From Polytrichum commune (Eukaryota > Streptophyta > Polytrichopsida > Polytrichales > Polytrichaceae): DNA of 64,000 nt. The stretch is taken from positions 39,171,501-39,235,500 of the forward strand of contig OX485805.1 in NCBI GenBank assembly GCA_950295325.1. The letters are read 5' to 3'. Both the position numbers and the translations under genes were made by a program. The notes under the pieces were generated by a model. It was not told where the DNA came from. It worked only from the letters and a program-made list of their open reading frames with translations, and did no database searches. This document shows, piece by piece, positions 57,509-64,000 of this stretch; position 1 is the first letter of the stretch, and every line of letters begins with the position of its first letter.

Positions 57509-57968
57509 GTTGGAGAGATGTAAGATACAAGAGACAAGGAAAAAAGAGAGAGAAGAGAGTGAGGATATGATGTCGGTCGCAAATGTGAGCTTGCTATGTT
57601 TCTCTAAGTTAGCATTCTTGCTGCGAAGAACAGCGTGTCAGATGATGATACAAGAGAGCCCCATATCAATCTTTAGGAGCGATGCACATACTAATCAGTT
57701 ACATCGGACTCAGATCATGTTGATGTGTTGGTTTAGGAAAAGGGTGGTCTCGTATCTGGGTGTCCAAGGAGGGAGGAAGAAGGATCACCAATGGTCCGAC
57801 GTGGATTTTCGTGGGGTGGCCCGCTGTTTTGCCGGGTATATCTTGTGTGGAGAAATAGGTAGGGGCAATGCACCTACAAGAAGAGCATCCCAGAAAGCGC
57901 ACCAGCCGCTTTTGGCCTCTGTCCGTGGGTCATATTTCTCTACGGTAGACCTTATTCATCATATTAAC

Positions 57969-58196
57969 CAGTGTCCGGGGAGATTTTTGGTCATTGTCGG
58001 TCGAAATCCTACTGTTTCAAATATCAACCGGTTACATATCGACGTCTTTCGGTTTTTCCAATTATTAAGCAGAGGAAATTTCTGTAATTTCCTCTAAATC
58101 GATTGGTAATTTTCCTGGAGTCTTGAATTTGAACCAGTTATTTCTCAAACTCAACCGGTTCATCTGTAACTAGCTGTCGGTTCTCCTCGTTCATTG
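57969..58196 (+). mobile_element. hAT-like MITE, copy F (perfect 8-bp TSD)
   Basis: 228 bp from CAGTGTCCGGGGAGA to TCTCCTCGTTCATTG. It is flanked by identical ATATTAAC at 57961-57968 and 58197-58204. The interior follows copy B (TTTTTGG.CAT, GGTTACATATCGACGTC, TCCTCTAAATCGATTGGTAA, CTCAACCGGTTCATCTGTAA). It sits about 460 bp upstream of the PAM68 start. Confidence 0.92.
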
Positions 58197-58286
58197 ATAT
58201 TAACTTTGCACTAATGTAAATTCATTATTCCACTAACTCTTTTAAGACACAAGTCGCTTCCTCTGACAATTTGTATGAGCAATTTG

Positions 58287-58915
58287 GCTGCTGACCGGAG
58301 GTGAGCCGAGATCAATCACATGCGGAGACACTTGTACACTCTGAATTGTTGACAAGAACCCGAGGTTATTCATCCAGGCTATGGTGTTCAGTTTGCTTCA
58401 TGCATGTCGGAATCCTTAAGTTTATGGAATCGTGTGCCGTACTTGTTGGATGGGTCTCTACATACCAGGTGCGAAACTGCAGATTGTCTTATTGGGTGTT
58501 TGGAATTATGCGTGTAATCCAATGTAAGTCTTTCGAGGCCTGGGCAGGCTGGTGGACATAGAATCTGGAGGAGAGTCTTGAGTGCGTGTGCAGACATCAC
58601 TTACTCGAACTTAAGTATAATATAAACTTCCTTTAACTTTCAAAAGAATCAATCGTTTCTGAAATTTTTGCTGCTGGCCGGAGGTGCGGAGGTCAAAGCT
58701 AAATCAATCACATGTGTCGACACTTGTACAATCTGAGCTGTTGACAGAAGTCGAGGTTATCCAGGTTGTGGAACTGTGTGCTGCACTTGTTGGTTGGATG
58801 ATCTCTTCTGGGTGCGAAATTGCAAACTGTGTTAGTAACTCTTCTGGGTGTTGGAATTGAGCTTGTAACCAGATTTGGGTGTTTCGAGGCTTGGGCAGGT
58901 TGGTGGACATTGAAA
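58287..58915 (+). repeat. direct repeat, two ~250-270-bp units
   Basis: Units at about 58287-58560 and 58668-58911 share GCTGCTGRCCGGAGGTG, ATCAATCACATG, GACACTTGTACA, TGTTGACA, CCGTACTTGTTGG-like, GGTGCGAAA, GGGTGTTGGAATT-like and TTTCGAGGCYTGGGCAGG. The open frame at 58301-58561 lies in the first unit and has no known domain. Confidence 0.8.
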
Positions 58916-58959
58916 GTCCAGCAAGTTAATAGGAGTTGCTGAAAATCTCTCAAAAGATT

Positions 58960-59320
58960 GAGTTCTACCAAATAGTTCATTATAAAATGTTGAAGTCCGA
59001 ATGCGTTTTACAAAGTTCCATGAAGTCTCTGCGAAGTTCAAATTACTTTTGAAGCCCTGAGACGAGTCCCTATCAGTTCAGATTTGTCCCTAGAAGTTCT
59101 CCAGAGACCTTACAAATCTTGCAGAGTCTATACAAGTTCTAATGTATCCCTGAATAGTCCACATTGTTTATAGAAATCCAAACAAGTCACTTAAAGCTCA
59201 ATGAGTCCCCACAATTTAACAAAGTCCCAAGAAGTTCCAAGGACATACCAGAATTTTGGAGAAGGGACTCCCTGAAGTTCAATAAGTCCCTATAATCTAA
59301 ATAAGTCTCTAGAAGTTAAC
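58960..59320. repeat. degenerate ~25-bp quasi-periodic repeat
   Basis: The words AGTCCCTAGAAGTTC, AAGTCCC and ATAAGTCCCTATAA recur irregularly with spacing near 22-30 bp across about 360 bp. It appears to be an old tandem array. Confidence 0.5.
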
Positions 59321-59561
59321 AATTGTGCACATTTAGTTGTCCTCGTTTGCAATGGCCCATGAGATGTATATTTTCCCACTTCCGTGAAACAGTATACGTG
59401 CTCCCTGTCTTGTGAAATCTGCTAACATTTTTTGCAATTATTGACTGCAAGTGTTCTCTGCACATCCATATCTTACAACATACACTGTGCAACGTGGAAG
59501 GCAATCCATTCCAACCTGATCGAACATCATGAGCCCATCTGTTGGAGGACAAACATTCTCA

Positions 59562-59990
59562 TCATTGAGACCAAGAGAGGAAGCTCGTTGAGGTTAGATT
59601 GCTCAAGTGCATGAGCAATCCCAAGCACCCATGAAGCCCAAGTGCATCCATCAAGCCAAATGGGTGAGATTCGAAGGAATTAGCCAAGAAAGTGTTGGAT
59701 TTGACTATGGACACACGCATAGAGCCATCAAAGAGAAAAGACATGTCTTTCGAAGATGACCAATACATTGGCACCTTGGATAGAACTCTATTAAACAATG
59801 TGGAAGATGTAGAGAATGTGCATGACCAAACATGCGTTAAAAAGCGGAAGAATATTCCAAAGAAAGTCACCCCAGGTCCCCAGTTGCTTTGAGACAATCT
59901 CAAGCGAAGACAACACGGGCTGGAAGGGTAACAAAGGTGCTCCAAAGTGATATTAGAAGTGTTGAAAGGTTTGTCCACTGTGGCTAGTAT
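59562..59990 (+). pseudogene. decayed coding-like segment, unrecognised
   Basis: On the plus strand, translated pieces such as LDLTMDTRIEPSKRKDMSF, TLDRTLLNNVEDVENVHDQT and KRKNIPKKVTPGPQLL read like protein but are interrupted by stops at both ends. A T/C-rich run follows at about 60005-60030. It may be a transposon remnant; no family is recognised. The minus-strand frame over the same bases (59562-59978) is treated as its shadow. Confidence 0.3.
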
Positions 59991-60289
59991 AATCCTTCAT
60001 CACCTTTTTTTCTTTTTTTTTCTTTTTTTTCCCTTCAAGGTTTTATTTTTAAGAAATGAAATTGTTTATGACTTCTTCTAATGAACTACAACTCTCTTAT
60101 TGATGCGATTGAAAAAATGACGTCGGTTAATTCAAGGTTCAATATTTTTGATGTGCAGGTTACACAGAGTTGTTGTAGTCTTGCAGATGTAGATCACTTT
60201 AGTTTTGTTTGTTAAGGACCCCACATTACAATTTCAAGCCAGTGGTGGATATTAGTATTTTCTGTCTGTTAATATGACATGAAGGTTTT

Positions 60290-60650
60290 GCAGTTGCATG
60301 CCACAAGTTTTCCTCGAGATGGCACTCTAGCATTTTTTGGGTGGTTAAGAATGTCAAATTTTGTTATGGACGTGAAATGTAGTCTACGGCCATTGCAATC
60401 ATCTAATTACATTAGGGATGGGTTTCAATCACTTCTTGAGAATGTAGTATTAGGGAGCCTCAAGTCTTCCTTTCAATTGGACCGTTAAGTTGATATTAGT
60501 TATTCGTTTGACACCATCAAACCAACAAAGTTTCGATTCACTCTAGCAAATTAGCCAGTTTGACACCATCATGGTGTACATTTAGTCTCATATACTTTTT
60601 GGCTTCCTAGACTTGAAAAGCAATTTCATTTCATTGCAACGTGATTGTAG
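60290..60650 (+). pseudogene. non-LTR retrotransposon 3' fragment, family L2
   Basis: NYIRDGFQSLLENVVLGSLK then SSFQLDR matches NPIRDKFPSIFENGVLGSLK, SCFQLDH of the 24-kb fragment. About 100 bp further on, TTTTTGGCTTCCTAGACT and AATTTCATTTCATTGCAA match the sequence downstream of that fragment. The zinc-binding cysteines are lost. Confidence 0.65.
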
Positions 60651-60654
60651 TCAC

Positions 60655-63600
60655 TTTTGTTATAAAGACATACTTTGATGTTAATGTTGGTTTCTTTCCA
60701 TAATCCAACTTTGAAGCAACAGTTCATTGTACATAACTTCTATAACTTCCATCAATTTGTGTTACTCAACACTAGTTTTTCCCCAATGTCAACAGTTGCT
60801 AAGCTTTAAACTTTTACTTCTGGATACTATAGTTGCCTCCTACACTTCCACGCCACAACAACATGCTAATTTTAGAGCATTAGTAATCCAGCTTTAAGAT
60901 TGTATTAAAGGGGCCAATATATGGACTCCACTTCCATTCCACTCTCACTCTGCCCAAGCTCCAGTGGGCTGTGGAGTCAATTTTTTTGAATTTTTGGTAC
61001 AATCAGAAAAAACAATGTGAAAAAAGATAAAATAGAGCTAGCCATTCAATTAACATGTCACAAATTAGGCCATAAGCTATGAAATATAGAAAGAAAGATT
61101 TTGGAAGGCTATGTAGATCAAAGAGTGATCCTTTTTGTGAAGTAAAATTACCCTAGCCTGTGATTGCTAGTGGATTCGTGAATGAAGAATGATTCTTCGG
61201 TCCATTGTCTTCTTATCCTTTTTGTGTATGTTTGAGAGCCAAGTGGCTAAAACCATTGATTGTCCAGAGGAGCTTGGAGCTGAAAAGATACCAGGGTTGA
61301 AAGACAAGAAATCTACCTCATGCCAACAATTCTTGGGATAAGAAATAAATGTTGTGGTGGTACTTCAACAAAAGACCATAGCATGATTGTAATTCATTAT
61401 TAAAGATTTAATTAAGGAACATTGCAACCCTAAGAAGTTAAATTGGCATACTTTTAAAGTTGAATAAAAAAAGATAAATTAACATGAGACAATTGATTAC
61501 TCCAAAGTGCCCTTGGCTTTGGTAAAGAAGCTCAAGTGGGATACTACATGCAAGACAATTGACTATGGTTTTGCATGTGCTTGTGCACCACACCTTGTCC
61601 CACAAAATGAACCCACTGCCAGATTATTGCCTAGGTAAATAATTGATAATGTGAAATTGAGTGACCGTCACAATTGCATGTACTAACATTGAGAGATTTT
61701 GGAGTCTTTAACCCCTCAATCACCCCCTAATTTTCAATTTCAACCTGAAACAATATGAAACAACCCTGTGTTTTCCCTAAATAAACTTATCTAAGACACC
61801 TAGATGATACACAAATCACCTTTTAAGTCTACCGTGAGTGTTGGCCTAGGTTTGTTTGTTACCAAAAACTAAACTACATGGGCCTTGGTTATTGAACAAC
61901 CATTGCCACTTGAAGACCAAGGTGAGTTGGAGGGCCCACATTATGGGTTTGTGTTCAAGAATTATCCTTGTATTGCACCACATTGACTTAAATATGACAT
62001 ATGTACATACATTCTCAATTACCACATATGACACCATAATCCATTGCAATCGCCTTTATTTATCTAAAATACGGGATAGCATTATGAAACAAAACTGGAA
62101 CATGTAAAATGCAATTCAAACAATATCCTATTATTGGAAACTTGATAGAAGCTCTACAGTATCGTTACAATATCGCAACTCAAAGGTTCATGACATCTTC
62201 CAAAGTTAGAGTGTGAAGCGATGGAAGGCCAAAGACTTCACCACCATTTGTATAAGTACCTAAGTTTACAAGTGCATATTTTCTTGTATCAGAGTTCCTT
62301 GTATTTCTTCGAGAGTCTTAAGTAACCAATTTCTTCAAAGGTATATCAAGTAACCAAGTTCTTCAATTTCTTCAAAGGTTCTTCGATTTCTTCAAAAATT
62401 TCTTCATTGATTGATCCGGTTGATCCAATTTAGAAACCTCGAGCTACAAGTAGAAGCCTCAATTTCTTGAATCGCAAGTAGAATCTCCAATATCCAAAAT
62501 ATGCATAGAGTCTCAAGCATCAAGTAAATTCCGAAGGTAACATTTTGAGGTAGCAATTGAGACACTTCATGTAAAATGTGCAGGGCCAGATGAAATGCTA
62601 TAGGGTCTTTAAGTCCTCTCTACATTTAGTGTGTTCAAAATCTATTTTGACCTTAATTATATATAATTCTTATATTTACTAAACATAATACAATAATTCA
62701 TATTTCATTTAAGTTTAGCATATGTAAATCTACCATTATACTGCTAAAATCTAACTATTTTTCTACTATTTATTTTCCATGAACACACGTTGGTTTGAGT
62801 AGTTTCTATTAACTACTTTTAAAAGTGTATGGATCTTCAAACTCCTTGGTCTTGGTAATTTCTCAAGATTGGAGAACTTTGCGGGATGTTAATGCTAAGC
62901 GGGTTTAAGCGGCTTCTAAGACTCGGGGGTCTTCTTGAGTACAAGATGGGGGGTTTTGGCAGCTTTTGAGCATTCCCAATGTTATTCAAACATTCCCTTC
63001 ACGTTCATTTGGTTATTTCGAGTTCAAGTGCGACCCTGATCGTTCCCCTTATGAGAATTTCTTCTTCTCCAAGGCTTCTCATAGGCTGAAAGAAGCTATA
63101 TTTTATTTCCCTGCCTCTAAAGAGAGATGTTCTCATGCTCTATCCTTATTGAATTATGATTGTAAGATAGTACGGGGGTTTATTGTGGCAAATATCTTCT
63201 TAGTTATGTGTGGAGGCAATTGCTACTCCAATCGAAGTAACAACCCACAAGATTGGCTGGATGAGTGAAGTGCCCTAGTGCTACCAAACAATGACCTTCT
63301 ATATCTTATAATCATCCAAAAGCATCACATTTATCTGACCATTTTTTCATCCATGCAAACCACCCTAAGTTCGTCTAAAGCCCATCATTTAATCCATCAC
63401 AAAATCGTTCTTCATCCAACCTAAACTATCCTAACCACATCTAAATTCCATCCATCAAACCTAGTACATTCATCTACTAGATCATTCAAGAAAAATTAAC
63501 CTATTCACTTCATGGTCGTTTAATTGTTAATTGTCGGGATTAAATTCAGAGAATTTACTACAACCTAAAAACATTTTCAATGACCTAAGAACATTGTAAA

Positions 63601-64000
63601 ATAATTTAAGTCATTAATACATATTTTCCCCAATAATAATCTAAATTAGACTTGTGATTTACTTTTTGAGTGCTATTGACAAAGACTACTCAGAAAAAAT
63701 ACAAAAAATAATTCCAAAACCTTAGAAAAATTCCTACTAGAGTTGGACTACAACCAAACATTGCCGTAGTGACAATTTTTAGGCAAAATCTAAGAATATC
63801 CTAAATAATTCATTTGAGCTTGGAATTGGGCGTGTAAGGCATCGTTGGAAAGATATTCAGAAGTCAACTTCTCAAAAATTACTAACACTCCTAAAATCAT
63901 TTGAGAATTTACTGTAAATTTGCTACAGTAGGGGGTTGGCTTTAAAATACCTAACTTCCATCAATCTTCACACCGTCCATCCTTTGGTGGGGTGGCCGAC
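60655..64000. other. intergenic, no gene recognised
   Basis: No supportable gene. A TTCTTCAA-rich low-complexity patch lies at about 62320-62410. The 100-codon open frame at 62966-63268 (+) begins MSIPNVIQTFPSRSFGYFEF and has no family that I recognise; it remains open upstream without a stop for about 20 more codons. Confidence 0.45.

Overview
The window looks like nuclear DNA from a land plant. The evidence is split genes with GT-AG introns, two chloroplast-targeted proteins (a PAM68-type photosystem II assembly factor and a CRAL-TRIO/Sec14-like protein), a plant DUF1218 membrane protein, short TTTAGGG-type telomere-like stretches, and a plant-type transposon load of Stowaway, Tourist/Harbinger and hAT-like MITEs plus decayed non-LTR retrotransposons. 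I cannot name the species from the sequence. Most of the window is AT-rich, repeat-derived and intergenic.

Layout. 1-13.4 kb: no supportable gene; dispersed and tandem repeats and microsatellites. 13.5-18.2 kb (+): a nine-coding-exon gene for a charged 419-aa protein resembling the plant SCI1 (style cell-cycle inhibitor 1) family. 18.77 kb (+): tRNA-Glu(CTC), whose 3' trailer has been amplified into a 54/108-bp tandem array. 20.3 kb: a 54-bp array. 20.5-37.4 kb: gene desert holding MITEs at 22.3, 27.2, 28.0, 33.0, 35.2 and 35.5 kb and LINE fragments at 24.3 and 33.7-34.9 kb, several nested inside each other. 37.4-41.8 kb (+): a GC-rich leader with four 158-173-bp repeats, then a three-exon DUF1218 gene of 212 aa. 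46.4 kb (-): a second tRNA-Glu(CTC). 47.2-47.7 kb: two hAT-like MITE copies, one with a paralogous empty site beside it. 48.4-52.9 kb (+): a seven-exon, 301-aa plastid-type CRAL-TRIO gene whose first exon carries a LINE insertion flanked by a 74-bp near-identical duplication that includes the start codon. 54-56.8 kb: one possible orphan exon, a LINE fragment and tandem duplications. 56.87-57.51 kb (-): intronless PAM68, 212 aa. 58-64 kb: repeats and decayed elements.

The four protein genes form no pathway or cluster. Two (PAM68 and CRAL-TRIO) are predicted to act in the chloroplast. I found no biosynthetic, defence or other multigene system. The most notable features are structural: the LINE-duplicated start exon, a six-copy hAT-like MITE family with 8-bp target duplications, nested MITE/LINE insertions, and tRNA-seeded tandem amplification. 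All exon joins were read by eye from splice signals and reading frame and have not been checked against transcripts.
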